Notes under the pieces: model-generated
Database searches by the model: none
Told to the model about the DNA's origin: nothing
Seen by the model: the letters and a program-made list of their open reading frames with translations, nothing else
In this document: piece after piece, positions 8,116-16,048 of the stretch
Numbering within the stretch: the stretch's first letter is position 1
Layout of the letters: each line of letters opens with the position of its first letter
Source: Myxococcales bacterium
GTDB taxonomy: Bacteria; Myxococcota_A; Polyangia; Polyangiales; Polyangiaceae
Assembly: GCA_025355005.1 (NCBI GenBank)
Contig: JANXLV010000147.1
Coordinates: forward strand, 1-45,203
Length of the DNA: 45,203 bases
Direction: 5' to 3'
Program-made: the position numbers and the translations under genes

Positions 8116-8721
8116 TCAAGGGGCTACGGTCGCGCGCAGCCACGCCTTCACGCGTTCGTCTGGCGTTGCGTTCTGCGTGACGTCGCTCACGACGGCGATC
8201 GAGTCGGCGCCTGCGGCGTATATCTCGTCCGCCTGCTCGAGCTTGATGCCGCCGATCGCGACCAGCGGAGTCGCGCCCACGCGCCTCTTCCACTCGGAGA
8301 CCCGCGAAACGCCCTGCGGACCGAATCGCATGCTCTTCAGCGTGGTCGGGAAGATGGGGCCGAGCGCCACGTAGTCGGGCGCGTGGCGCAGCGCCTTCTC
8401 GAGCTCATCATCATCATGCGTGGAGATGCCGAGCGTGAGGCCCGCGCGACGGATGGCGGCGACGTCTGCCTCCGCGAGGTCCTCCTGTCCGAGGTGCACG
8501 TGCGCGGCCTTCGCGTCGATCGCCGCCTGCCAGTAGTCGTTCACGACCAGCTTCGTCGTCGTGCCGTTCGTGGCCGCGAGCGCGGTGCGCACCGTCTCGA
8601 GCGCGACGTCCAAGGCGAGGTCCTTTGCGCGCAGCTGCACCGTGCCGACGCCCAGCGCAGAGAGGCGCCGGATCCAGGCGACGCTGTCCACGATGGGATA
8701 GAAGCGATCAGGGAACGGCAT
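8116..8721 (-). CDS. thiE: Thiamine-phosphate synthase ThiE
   Basis: 201 aa. The ATG at 8719-8721 was chosen; the longer open frame upstream is an out-of-phase overlap with thiG. The protein is a single TIM barrel: [21 protein letters not shown] (pyrophosphate/substrate region), [71 protein letters not shown]. It joins hydroxymethylpyrimidine diphosphate to the thiazole phosphate to make thiamine monophosphate in the cytosol. It overlaps thiG by 14 nt, so the two are translationally coupled. It is slightly shorter than typical ThiE (about 210-220 aa) but all core motifs are there. Confidence 0.92.
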   Translation of the reverse strand: MPFPDRFYPIVDSVAWIRRLSALGVGTVQLRAKDLALDVALETVRTALAATNGTTTKLVVNDYWQAAIDAKAAHVHLGQEDLAEADVAAIRRAGLTLGISTHDDDELEKALRHAPDYVALGPIFPTTLKSMRFGPQGVSRVSEWKRRVGATPLVAIGGIKLEQADEIYAAGADSIAVVSDVTQNATPDERVKAWLRATVAP

Positions 8722-9490
8722 GCCAGAACGGTGTCCCGACGGTGGGCGTGGATGGCGACGCGAAGTCGCGCGGGCCCATGAGCCCCGCCTCGAACGCCGC
8801 GCGACCCGCCTCCACACCCAGGCGAAATGCGCCGGCCATGTCCACGGGGTTCCGCGCCTTCGCGATCGCGGTGTTGAGCAGCACAGCGTCGTACCCGAGC
8901 TCCATCGCCTCTGCCGCATGGGATGGCGCGCCGAGCCCCGCGTCCACTACCAGCGCGACGTCGGGCAGGCGCTGGCGAAGCAACAAGAGCGCGTCGCGGT
9001 TCGTGATCCCGCGCGCGCTGCCGATGGGCGAAGCCCACGGCATGATCACGCGACACCCGACGTCGCGCAGGCGCTGGGCGACGCTGAGGTCCTCGGTGCA
9101 GTAGGGGAACACCTGAAAGCCTTCCTTGACGAGAATGGCAGCGGCCTCCACGAGGCCCACGACCTCTGGCTGGAGCGTGTCGTCGTCGGCGATGACCTCG
9201 AGCTTCACCCAGCTCTGGCCGAAGAGCTCGCGCGCAAGCTTCGCCGTGGTAACGGCCTCGCGCACCGTCTTGCAGCCGGCGGTGTTGGGCAGCACGGTCA
9301 CGCCGAGCTCCGAGATGAGGGAGAAAAATGCGGCGCCGCTCTTGCCGCCTGCGGCCTCGCGACGGACGGAGACAGTGACGATCTGGGCGCCCGACGCGCG
9401 GATGGCGTCCTGCATGATCTGCGGCGATGGATACAGCGCCGTGCCCGTGAGGATGCGAGACGAGAACTCCTTGCCGTAGAAGCTCACCAT
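8708..9490 (-). CDS. thiG: Thiazole synthase ThiG
   Basis: 260 aa, the normal family length. It builds the thiazole phosphate ring from 1-deoxyxylulose 5-phosphate, dehydroglycine and ThiS thiocarboxylate. Visible landmarks are [14 protein letters not shown], the VTVSVRR strand, the Schiff-base lysine in WVKLEVI (K96), [32 protein letters not shown] phosphate loop ([14 protein letters not shown]), [19 protein letters not shown] and [19 protein letters not shown]. It lies 4 nt after thiS and overlaps thiE by 14 nt. The start ATG at 9488-9490 gives the standard N-terminus. Confidence 0.96.
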   Translation of the reverse strand: MVSFYGKEFSSRILTGTALYPSPQIMQDAIRASGAQIVTVSVRREAAGGKSGAAFFSLISELGVTVLPNTAGCKTVREAVTTAKLARELFGQSWVKLEVIADDDTLQPEVVGLVEAAAILVKEGFQVFPYCTEDLSVAQRLRDVGCRVIMPWASPIGSARGITNRDALLLLRQRLPDVALVVDAGLGAPSHAAEAMELGYDAVLLNTAIAKARNPVDMAGAFRLGVEAGRAAFEAGLMGPRDFASPSTPTVGTPFWHAVP

Positions 9491-9494
9491 GCGA

Positions 9495-9692
9495 TCAGCC
9501 TCCCTGCCGCGGCGTCAGGATCTCGATCGCGTCACCTTCGGAGAGCGTGGTCGCCGCCCAGCTTGCGCGCGGCACCACCTCCTCGTTCACGGCGATCGCG
9601 ACGTGCGCGTTCGCGTGCGAGAGCTCGATCAGGAGCTCCGGCAGAAGCGTCGCGCGCGTCTCCGTGCGCTCGCCGTTGACGATCACGAACAT
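9495..9692 (-). CDS. thiS: Sulfur carrier protein ThiS
   Basis: 65 aa ubiquitin-like protein starting [20 protein letters not shown] and ending in the essential di-glycine (LTPRQGG) that is adenylated and thiocarboxylated for thiazole synthesis. [18 protein letters not shown] and [10 protein letters not shown] are the usual beta-grasp motifs. It overlaps thiO by 10 nt and is followed 4 nt later by thiG. The adenylyltransferase (ThiF/MoeB type) is not encoded in this window and must be supplied from elsewhere. Confidence 0.95.
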   Translation of the reverse strand: MFVIVNGERTETRATLLPELLIELSHANAHVAIAVNEEVVPRASWAATTLSEGDAIEILTPRQGG

Positions 9693-10705
9693 CGCATCAC
9701 CTCGGGGTCGATCTCGCCGTGCTGCACGTACGCGGTCAGGAGCTCGGCCAGCGCGGGCGCCAGCAGGAAGCCGTGACGGTAGAGGCCGTTGACGCTGATG
9801 TGGTCGCCGCGGACGTCGATGCGCGGGAGGTTGTCCGGATAGGCAGGCCGAAGACCGGCGCCCACTTCCACCACGCGCGCCTCCGCGAACGCCGGATGGA
9901 TCGAGTACGCCGCGCTCAGGAGCTCCAGCACGGAGCGCACGCTCACGCCCAGGTCCTCGCTCTCGATCGATGTCGCGCCGATGAGATAGCGCCCGCCGCT
10001 GCGCGGTACGACGTAGATCGAATATCGCGGGTGCAAGAGCCTGACGGGGCGCGTGAGCGTGATCTCATGCGTCTCGATCGTGACGGTCTCGCCCTTCACG
10101 CCGCGCAGCTCCTTGCCCGACGCAGTATCGCGCGCGCCGAGGCCGCGGCAGTCGACCACGATGCCCTCGCACTCCGACGGCTCCTTCGCGCCATCCGTGA
10201 TCGTGACACCTGCCTCGCGAAGTCGCGCATGCAGACGCGGGAGATCGATGCGCGGCTCCACGCGGCCCTCGTCCGCGTAGAAGAGGCCTTCGGTGAAGCG
10301 TCCGTCGAGCATGGGCTCCAGGTCGCCGAGCTCCTTCGCGGTCACCGCGCGGTGGCCGGACGTCCGCTGCGCGAAGCGCTCGAAGTCGGCGCGGTCCCGA
10401 CCGTGTGCCACCACCAGCGAGCCGTTCATCGGCGTGTCCGGAAGCGCGTCCTTCCACAGGGCGAGCGAGCGCACGCCCAGCCTGACCACCACGGGCTCCG
10501 CCGTCTCGCCCTCGCAGTGGGGCGCCAGCATGCCGCCGGCCCAGTGGCCTGCGTCCTGTGTGAGCGGGATCGTTGCGCGTCCGTCGAACAGCGTGACGGA
10601 GCGGCCGGCCTTCGCGAGCATGAGCGCCTGCCACGTGCCCGCGATGCCCGCGCCGATGACGCTGACGGGCGCGTTCTTGCGCGATGACATGGAAGCCAGA
10701 GGCAT
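9683..10705 (-). CDS. thiO: Glycine oxidase ThiO (FAD-dependent)
   Basis: 340 aa. The N-terminal FAD dinucleotide motif VSVIGAGIAGTWQALMLAKAG (residues about 13-33) is followed by the DAO-family features AGHWAGGMLAPHCEGE and the C-terminal YLIGATSIESEDLG, VGAGLRPAYPDNLPRI and NGLYRHGFLLAPALAE. It oxidises glycine to dehydroglycine (iminoacetate) for ThiG. It is first in the thiO-thiS-thiG-thiE operon, all with overlaps or 4-nt spacing. ATG 10705 is used; ATG 10690 (MSSRKNAP) is an equally good start. No TPP riboswitch is apparent in the leader. Confidence 0.92.
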   Translation of the reverse strand: MPLASMSSRKNAPVSVIGAGIAGTWQALMLAKAGRSVTLFDGRATIPLTQDAGHWAGGMLAPHCEGETAEPVVVRLGVRSLALWKDALPDTPMNGSLVVAHGRDRADFERFAQRTSGHRAVTAKELGDLEPMLDGRFTEGLFYADEGRVEPRIDLPRLHARLREAGVTITDGAKEPSECEGIVVDCRGLGARDTASGKELRGVKGETVTIETHEITLTRPVRLLHPRYSIYVVPRSGGRYLIGATSIESEDLGVSVRSVLELLSAAYSIHPAFAEARVVEVGAGLRPAYPDNLPRIDVRGDHISVNGLYRHGFLLAPALAELLTAYVQHGEIDPEVMRCS

Positions 10706-10762
10706 CTTGGACCCATCGTAGATATCATGCCGACCGAATGGTCACCAACCCGCAACCGCCCC

Positions 10763-11224
10763 CTACTGCGTGCACTTCCCTTGCACGCACGTTGCGTTCG
10801 GCGGCGGGAGACACGGCGGTATCACCGCATGACAGCCAGCGGCGAGAAAGTCCGCGCAGCTCGTATCGGCATCTGCGAGCGCTGCCTGGACCGCGCTCTT
10901 GCGGGAGACGGCGATCGTGCGCGTGCACATGTCGAAGCAGCGTGTGGCCACGGCGATCGTCGCGCACTCCGCATCGGCGGTGCACGCGCGAGACTGCTCG
11001 ATCTGCGAGACCACCTTGGCCTTCGCGGCAACCGTGAGATCCTTGCATGATGCGGGTGATGCGGATGATCCGGATGATCCGGATGATGCCGTGCCGGACG
11101 TGGAGCCTGCCGTCGCACCCTCCACTTTTGGCGCTGGTTTTGGATCGCAGGCGAGCATGGTCAGAGCCAGAGCCGCGGCGCACGAGAACGCTGCGGCAGG
11201 CGCAGGAGAGGCGAGCCAGCTCAT
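10763..11224 (-). CDS. Cys-rich lipoprotein of unknown function
   Basis: 153 aa. The ATG at 11222-11224 overlaps the neprosin-gene stop as ATGA, so translation is coupled. Signal peptide with lipobox LTMLAC (Cys26), then a Gly/Ser/Thr/Ala linker partly encoded by a 9-nt tandem repeat. The C-terminal 95 residues hold about ten cysteines in a pattern such as ACTADAECATI, RCFDMCTRT, SCADFLAAGCH, CLPPPNATCVQGKCTQ, which should form disulfides outside the cytoplasm. Such small Cys-rich domains are frequent on myxobacterial surface lipoproteins. No function can be assigned; operon position suggests a link with the neprosin-family protein. Confidence 0.75.
   Translation of the reverse strand: MSWLASPAPAAAFSCAAALALTMLACDPKPAPKVEGATAGSTSGTASSGSSGSSASPASCKDLTVAAKAKVVSQIEQSRACTADAECATIAVATRCFDMCTRTIAVSRKSAVQAALADADTSCADFLAAGCHAVIPPCLPPPNATCVQGKCTQ
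11052..11087. repeat. 9-nt tandem repeat (4 imperfect units)
   Basis: Four consecutive units of the form NCGGATGAT (first unit GCGGGTGAT) lie inside the linker of the lipoprotein gene and encode Ser/Gly/Ala-type residues on the minus strand. The length is codon-phased, so copy number can change without frameshift. Confidence 0.8.
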
Positions 11225-12780
11225 CGTGTCCCCGCGCACTGTTCGTTGTAGCCCGGGCCGCCGAAGAAGAAGTACGCGCCCCACGGCTCTGGGGCCGCCT
11301 CGATGTCGACAGCCGCGTAGCACGTGGCCTTGGTGTCGTGCGACGGAGTCGGCGTTCCGACCACGGCGCTGCTGGGCGTGTCGTAGTAGTAGACGTCGCG
11401 AACGAAGGCGGCCTTGCCGTAGCCCTCGGCCGGCAGGCGTCCGCTTCCCATCTGCGTCCGCGTGTGGCGCCCGGGGTGCGCTTGCGTGTCGTTCACGATC
11501 TCGCCGCCGAAGCCAAAGCGAGTGGAGCCTTCGAGCAGGCCATCCGCCGCGTAGAGTGACGCAGGATAGTAGCCAACGGTCGCGCCGTTGACGATCAGCC
11601 ACCAGCCCTGCGCGTTGCGATACCAGGCGAATTCGACGTCGTACTGCGGTCCGTCGACCGCGCTGTGCACGGTGGAGAGAGGAGCGCCGATGACGATGTC
11701 GCGATTGGTCTGCACGAACTTCCCGCAGGGCTCGTAGCAGCCGGTCTCCGCGTAGCCGTCCTGCGTCGAGAAGACGAAGAGGTGAGGCAGCGCGTCGTGG
11801 TACCGCGCCGGCCACACCTGCAGACCGGCCTCTACCGACTGCAGCGCTTCGTAGCCGCGTCCACCGCTGTAGCCGAGCACCCAGGCCTGCACGAGGCTGA
11901 ACTCGCCCCAGTAGCTCTCTGCCGCGGAGATCGGCTCGACGCTCGGCGCGAACACGCTGAGAAAACCATGAACGCCCTGACTCTTCACGTTCTGGAACAG
12001 CGCCGCGTGCTCGTGGGGATTCGCCTCACCGAACGCGTTGGCGGACGGCGCAGGTGGGCGCGACTTGTGGTTGTAGTCTGCAAGTGATCGGAACTGAGCC
12101 ACGTCTTCGATCTTCGTGCGGCGGATCGGCACCGTGTCGGCAGGACAACGGCGGTCGTGGCCGTGCGCGTCCGCGCCACGATGCGTGTCCTGGACAAGCA
12201 TGGGCATGACGGAGGGCGTCTTTGCGATGTGTGCTGCAGCCTGCATCGATGTGGCGCCATGTCCGCCCGGAGCCGGCGCGGCGAGCGCGCGGAGAGCGGC
12301 GCGCGACGGTGCCCCGGTCAGCGAAGCGAGCGGTCTTCGCGCGGCGACGAGATGCTTGGACGCGGGCTGCTTCTCCACGGGGACGCAGTCCACTTCGACT
12401 CCGGGGGCGAGCTCGAACGAGTGGCGCACCTCGCTCGGCTGCAGCGCGCTCACGAAGCCGGTCATGCGCGCATGCTCTGTTGCGTCTCTGACGTGCGCAT
12501 GTGCAGGGGGCGCGGCGGTCGCGGCGGTCGCTGTCGCTGGAGGCGCTGGCGTCTTCGGCGGAGCCACAGGCGCGGCGGCTTGTCGCGGGTGGGCGGCCTG
12601 CGGCGATGGCGCGGCCGGCTGCGATGGCTGCGATGCCTGTGATGCCTGCTGCGATGCCGGAGCCGATGCCGGAGCCGATGCCGGAGTGCCCGCATGGAAC
12701 TCACAACCAGCCCCGAGCAAGCCAAGCGTCGCGAGCCCGAGCAGCGCGCCGCGGACAGTGGAACGAGTCCCGAACGTCAT
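11221..12780 (-). CDS. Neprosin-family lipoprotein (putative prolyl endopeptidase)
   Basis: 519 aa. Signal with lipobox LLGAGC (Cys26), a long Pro/Ala/Gln/Ser linker to about residue 95, then a region matching the neprosin activation peptide: VDCVPVEKQPAS and CPADTVPIRRTKIEDV. The C-terminal 250 residues are the neprosin catalytic domain (DUF239), with QAWVLGYSGG, LQSVEAGLQVWP, WWLIVNGATVGYYPASL, FGGEIVNDTQ, KATCYAAVDIEAA and YFFFGGPGYNEQC. Candidate catalytic glutamates lie in QSVEAGLQ and FGGEIV, as in plant neprosin, which cleaves after proline at acid pH. Presence of the propeptide suggests export as a zymogen. It overlaps the downstream lipoprotein gene by 4 nt. Confidence 0.85.
   Translation of the reverse strand: MTFGTRSTVRGALLGLATLGLLGAGCEFHAGTPASAPASAPASQQASQASQPSQPAAPSPQAAHPRQAAAPVAPPKTPAPPATATAATAAPPAHAHVRDATEHARMTGFVSALQPSEVRHSFELAPGVEVDCVPVEKQPASKHLVAARRPLASLTGAPSRAALRALAAPAPGGHGATSMQAAAHIAKTPSVMPMLVQDTHRGADAHGHDRRCPADTVPIRRTKIEDVAQFRSLADYNHKSRPPAPSANAFGEANPHEHAALFQNVKSQGVHGFLSVFAPSVEPISAAESYWGEFSLVQAWVLGYSGGRGYEALQSVEAGLQVWPARYHDALPHLFVFSTQDGYAETGCYEPCGKFVQTNRDIVIGAPLSTVHSAVDGPQYDVEFAWYRNAQGWWLIVNGATVGYYPASLYAADGLLEGSTRFGFGGEIVNDTQAHPGRHTRTQMGSGRLPAEGYGKAAFVRDVYYYDTPSSAVVGTPTPSHDTKATCYAAVDIEAAPEPWGAYFFFGGPGYNEQCAGTR
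12653..12688. repeat. 12-nt tandem repeat (3 units)
   Basis: Three units of GATGCCGGAGCC (last copy ends TG) encode the ASAP-like repeat of the neprosin-gene linker just behind the lipidated Cys. Codon-phased. Confidence 0.85.
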
Positions 12781-12811
12781 CCAACCACGATCACGCGCCG
12801 CACCGACGAGG

Positions 12812-14224
12812 TCAAGCCGAATGGCGCATGTTGCGTCGCGCCATGAGGGCTGCTGCGGCTGCGAAGAGTAGCGACATGGTCCACCGCGATATGGTCCACC
12901 GCGATTCCATCGGGGCTCCCACTTGATTGCACGCGCAGCGCGACTCTGTTTTCGGTGCTCCGGCTCCTGCGTCCCGCGGAGCTTCTGCGTCTGCGGTTGC
13001 TGCTGGTCTCTCGATTCCTATGATCGCTCTTTGCTGGGGCCAGTCTGCGCGACATAGCTCCGCGGTGCGCGTTCCTGCGGGGCAGGTGAGGGGGCCTCGC
13101 AGATCGCCGAGGTGCGCGCGTGCTTGCCACGTCTTGCCGAGGTCCGTCGATACGCCGCCGATGAAGCCGGCTGCCTCGTTCGAGCACGCCCAGAGCTCTC
13201 CCTTCTGAAACGCGAGGCACGCGACCGGCAGATCGCTCGCCTTCGCGAAGGGCTTCTCGTGCTTGCCGTCCATGACGTCGCTCCTTGCGGCGGCCCACAC
13301 GCCGTCCTTCGGGCTGCCCGCGAAGATGGTCTCGCCGTCGTCGGAGAGCGCGAAGCCTTTCATCGGGCCCGTCGTCGTGAGGACGGTCTTCCAGGTCTTG
13401 CCTGCGTCCTTCGTGAAGAGCAGGCGCGCGCCTTGATCCACCGTGCCCAGCACACGCACCCACAGGGTGTCTGCATCCTTCGGATCGAGCGCGGCGATGA
13501 ACGGCGCTCGCTCAGTCCTCTGTGGCGCGCCATCACCGGCGGCGGACTTCGCGAGGAGGATCGGGCGTTCGGTGAACGTCACGCCTCCATCGTCGGAGCG
13601 GAGGAGCACGCCGGAGACGTCGGGCATGGATCCGCGGATGCCGGAGATGAAGATGCGGTCCGGGATCACGGGCGAGACGTCCACGGTCTGGAGGAGCAGC
13701 GACGGATCGAGCGGCGGCCCTCTTCGCTCCCACGTCTTGCCGGCGTCCTTGGTGACGAAGACCTCGGAGGAGAAGAGCGCGTTGCCCGCATCGTCGTTGC
13801 GGTTCGCGTAGCCGGAGGTGATCGCAACGCCGGTCTTGCCGTCGCTCTTCCGGACGGACACGTCGACGAAGACCTTCTTGTCGAGCGCTCCTTCCTGGAA
13901 GGTGAAGCTGCACGCGCGATCGTGCGAGACGGAGAGGCCCTCGAAGAGCGCCGCCGCAACGGTGCCGTCGCCGAACACGCCGATGGTGGGATCCTCCGGG
14001 CCGCTGAAGCCGTGCGAGCGCTCGCAGATCCAGTCCCAAGTGCGTCCGGCGTCCGACGACACGAGGAGCCCGAACGTGGCGCGCAGATAGACCCGTGAAG
14101 GCTCCGACGGATCGAACGTGATCGCATTCGACGCAGGAAAACGCCCGTTCGCACGCGCGCTCGGCGCAGCGAGTACGAGAAGGAGCGCAGCGATCGCCGC
14201 GGCACCACAGGCGCGCGCCGTCAT
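12812..14224 (-). CDS. Exported BNR/sialidase-like beta-propeller with MYXO-CTERM-like anchor
   Basis: 470 aa. The N-terminal signal peptide ends near APSARA. The body has repeated Asp-box-like blades: SSDAGRTWDW, TKDAGKTWERR, SDDGGVTFTE, TKDAGKTWKT, STDLGKTWQA, as in WD40/VPS10-like or sialidase-type propellers. The extreme C-terminus has a Cys pair (CACNQVGAPMES), a short hydrophobic span LLFAAAAALMA and an RR-containing end, the layout of a MYXO-CTERM cell-surface sorting signal. A 15-nt duplication just before the hydrophobic span repeats SRWT. It lies 31 nt upstream of the neprosin gene on the same strand. Ligand or substrate unknown. Confidence 0.8.
   Translation of the reverse strand: MTARACGAAAIAALLLVLAAPSARANGRFPASNAITFDPSEPSRVYLRATFGLLVSSDAGRTWDWICERSHGFSGPEDPTIGVFGDGTVAAALFEGLSVSHDRACSFTFQEGALDKKVFVDVSVRKSDGKTGVAITSGYANRNDDAGNALFSSEVFVTKDAGKTWERRGPPLDPSLLLQTVDVSPVIPDRIFISGIRGSMPDVSGVLLRSDDGGVTFTERPILLAKSAAGDGAPQRTERAPFIAALDPKDADTLWVRVLGTVDQGARLLFTKDAGKTWKTVLTTTGPMKGFALSDDGETIFAGSPKDGVWAAARSDVMDGKHEKPFAKASDLPVACLAFQKGELWACSNEAAGFIGGVSTDLGKTWQARAHLGDLRGPLTCPAGTRTAELCRADWPQQRAIIGIERPAATADAEAPRDAGAGAPKTESRCACNQVGAPMESRWTISRWTMSLLFAAAAALMARRNMRHSA
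12873..12902. repeat. 15-nt tandem duplication
   Basis: GACATGGTCCACCGC and GATATGGTCCACCGC are adjacent, differing at one base. In the minus-strand gene this duplicates five residues (SRWTI/SRWTM) directly before the C-terminal hydrophobic anchor, so it shifts the sorting Cys relative to the membrane span. Confidence 0.85.
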
Positions 14225-14256
14225 TTCTGGAGCGTACCACGCATGGGCGTTGCGGC

Positions 14257-14769
14257 TCAGTCAGGGACGCAGAAGGTCACCACGGACGAGTCCGACTGCG
14301 CGCCCGTCGCGGAGGGCTTGGTCACGGTGAACGTGAGCTGCCAGATGCCGGGCATGAACGTGTTCACGTGGTCGATCTCGATGCTGCCATCCGCCTTGGT
14401 GGGACCCACGAGCGGAATGATCGAGCTGCCATGGCCGTGGTCCGGCATGAACGGCTTCAGCGTGAGCGTGGCGTCGGTGACGGGATTGCCCGCGGCATCC
14501 ACGACCGTGACGGTGAGCGTGTTCTCCCCCTTCACGAGCGGCCACGGATCAACGGCGTCGAGCCTAACGCTGAACGTCCCCGTGGTGCCCTTGACGACCA
14601 TGTTCGACGTGTAGACAGTGGCGCGCATGTCCGTGCTGCACAGCGACGGAGGATTGGAGGCAGTCCCACCACCACCGCTCGACGAAGAGCTACACGCGCA
14701 TGGAAGCAGGGAAAATAGGCCTCCGGCCACCAAACCAAGCTTCTCTAAACCAAACATCGACATGGTCAT
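14257..14769 (-). CDS. YtkA/FixH-like lipoprotein, paralogue of the gene at 1280
   Basis: 170 aa. ATG 14769 is used; ATGs at 14763 and 14757 are alternatives. The signal peptide ends LLPCAC and is followed by a Ser/Gly run. The domain contains NTLTVTVVDAAGNPVTDA, LKPFMPDHGHGSS and NTFMPGIWQLTF, ending with a Cys (VVTFCVPD) that may pair with the Cys in PSLCSTD. The order MPxxGHG then FMPGxWxL is shared with 1280-1741. As there, a metal or redox role is only suggested by the Met/His motif. It is separated by 32 nt from the propeller gene and by 76 nt from the MpaB-like gene on the same strand. Confidence 0.72.
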   Translation of the reverse strand: MTMSMFGLEKLGLVAGGLFSLLPCACSSSSSGGGGTASNPPSLCSTDMRATVYTSNMVVKGTTGTFSVRLDAVDPWPLVKGENTLTVTVVDAAGNPVTDATLTLKPFMPDHGHGSSIIPLVGPTKADGSIEIDHVNTFMPGIWQLTFTVTKPSATGAQSDSSVVTFCVPD

Positions 14770-14845
14770 GGTGACATCGCGAGACGAAAAACGCCAAGCA
14801 CACGAGCCCTACGCGCGAGCGCCGCCACCGGTTTCGTGAAATTCG

Positions 14846-16042
14846 TCAGGCCGCGAGCAGTGAGTCGGGCAGCCCGAACTCTGCCGTGGCCTGGGACATC
14901 CCCACCGCGATGACACGATCCCAGTAGCGCAGTCCCGACGCGAGCGCCTTGTCCTCCGCGCCAGGCATCGTGCGCATCACGAGGTCCCCCGTGCGAACGA
15001 GGCGGCGAAGGATCGGGCGTCCCAGCTCCAGCGGGGTCCGCATCACACCGAGCTGATCCGCCACGCCGTCTCCACAGAGCATGCGCACGAAGACCGCGCC
15101 CAGGTGTGCCTTGGCAGCGCCCCGTCGCTTTCCCCGCGGCGATTTCGCCGCATTCATCTCCGCGAACAGCAGCGCCCGAGTGAGCGCGCGCGAGTCCTGA
15201 TCGGGCTCGGCCTGCGTCGCGCGCACCAGGTCCGTGAGCCGCTCGGCGTCTGCGATGGAGGAGGGCGCGAGCTCCGGCGTGACGCCGATCACGTGCGACA
15301 CCCACCGCCAGAGATGCATGTAGCGCTCCGCGTCCTCCGACCGTACGGACACACCCAGCTTCGCGAGCCCGTCCAGCACGACGCTCGAGAACAGGATCTG
15401 CGTGGACGCCATGTCGTGCTGGTTGATCGGAAGTCCCCACGCGTCCATGCGCCACTTGTCGGAGCGCAGGATCATCCGCCGGACCTGCGCGTGCATCAGC
15501 CGCACGCGTAGCGTGATCGAATGGCCCAGCGCGCCCGGGCGCATGCCGCCCTTCCTGCAGACCGCCTGCACGAAGCGCGCGGTCTCGTTCAGACGCGACT
15601 GCGCTTGCTGCTCGAGGCGTCCCGACAGCACGAGCGGCTTGTTGCCACCCGGTGACGCATACCCGAGCGGCAGCGACTCCGCGCCGAGCACCATGCCGCC
15701 GAGCAGGCCCGAGCGCAGGAGCACCGCGCCGCCGTGATCCACCGCGCACCAGTCCACCCACGCGGGCACCGTGTACGCCGCCTCCACCAACCGAGAGAGC
15801 GCCGGCGCGTCCTTGTGCGTGCGTGGGGCCTCCGACGCAGGGCCGTCGCAGAGCTCCTTGAAGATGCGCTGGCCCTCGCCCTTCGGCAGCGATTCGATCT
15901 CGTCGATCGCAGCGTCCGCGAGCGCGTCCGTCGCGTAGAGCAGCGCGCCGACGCGATCCACGCGGTCGCCGAAGCGCGCACGCGCCTTTTCGACGTGGAC
16001 GAAGCGGGTCGGGAACGGAGCAGCGCCGGCGGAGCTTTCCAT
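14846..16042 (-). CDS. MpaB-family (DUF2236) oxygenase-like protein
   Basis: 398 aa, the usual length for this family. Motifs include LRVRLMHAQVRRMI, WGLPINQHDMASTQILFSS, YMHLWRWVSHVIGV and a C-terminal LPDSLLAA. DUF2236/MpaB proteins are haem b oxygenases related to latex-clearing protein; the conserved His in LMHAQVR is a candidate haem ligand by family analogy. No signal peptide, so probably cytosolic or membrane-associated. The substrate cannot be inferred here. The downstream membrane-protein gene on the same strand begins well beyond it (16714, upstream in transcription), 6 nt before this ATG, so the two are likely co-transcribed. Confidence 0.75.
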   Translation of the reverse strand: MESSAGAAPFPTRFVHVEKARARFGDRVDRVGALLYATDALADAAIDEIESLPKGEGQRIFKELCDGPASEAPRTHKDAPALSRLVEAAYTVPAWVDWCAVDHGGAVLLRSGLLGGMVLGAESLPLGYASPGGNKPLVLSGRLEQQAQSRLNETARFVQAVCRKGGMRPGALGHSITLRVRLMHAQVRRMILRSDKWRMDAWGLPINQHDMASTQILFSSVVLDGLAKLGVSVRSEDAERYMHLWRWVSHVIGVTPELAPSSIADAERLTDLVRATQAEPDQDSRALTRALLFAEMNAAKSPRGKRRGAAKAHLGAVFVRMLCGDGVADQLGVMRTPLELGRPILRRLVRTGDLVMRTMPGAEDKALASGLRYWDRVIAVGMSQATAEFGLPDSLLAA

Positions 16043-16048
16043 GTCACC

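Noticed and set aside
10706..10762. TPP riboswitch before thiO
   Set aside because: No CUGAGA or ACCUGAU-type thi-box could be found in the leader on the minus strand, and the gap is too short for a full aptamer.
11052..11087. Possible CRISPR-like repeat array
   Set aside because: Units are 9 nt, contiguous without spacers and codon-phased inside a lipoprotein linker. The hexamer tract at 40055-40111 was rejected likewise.
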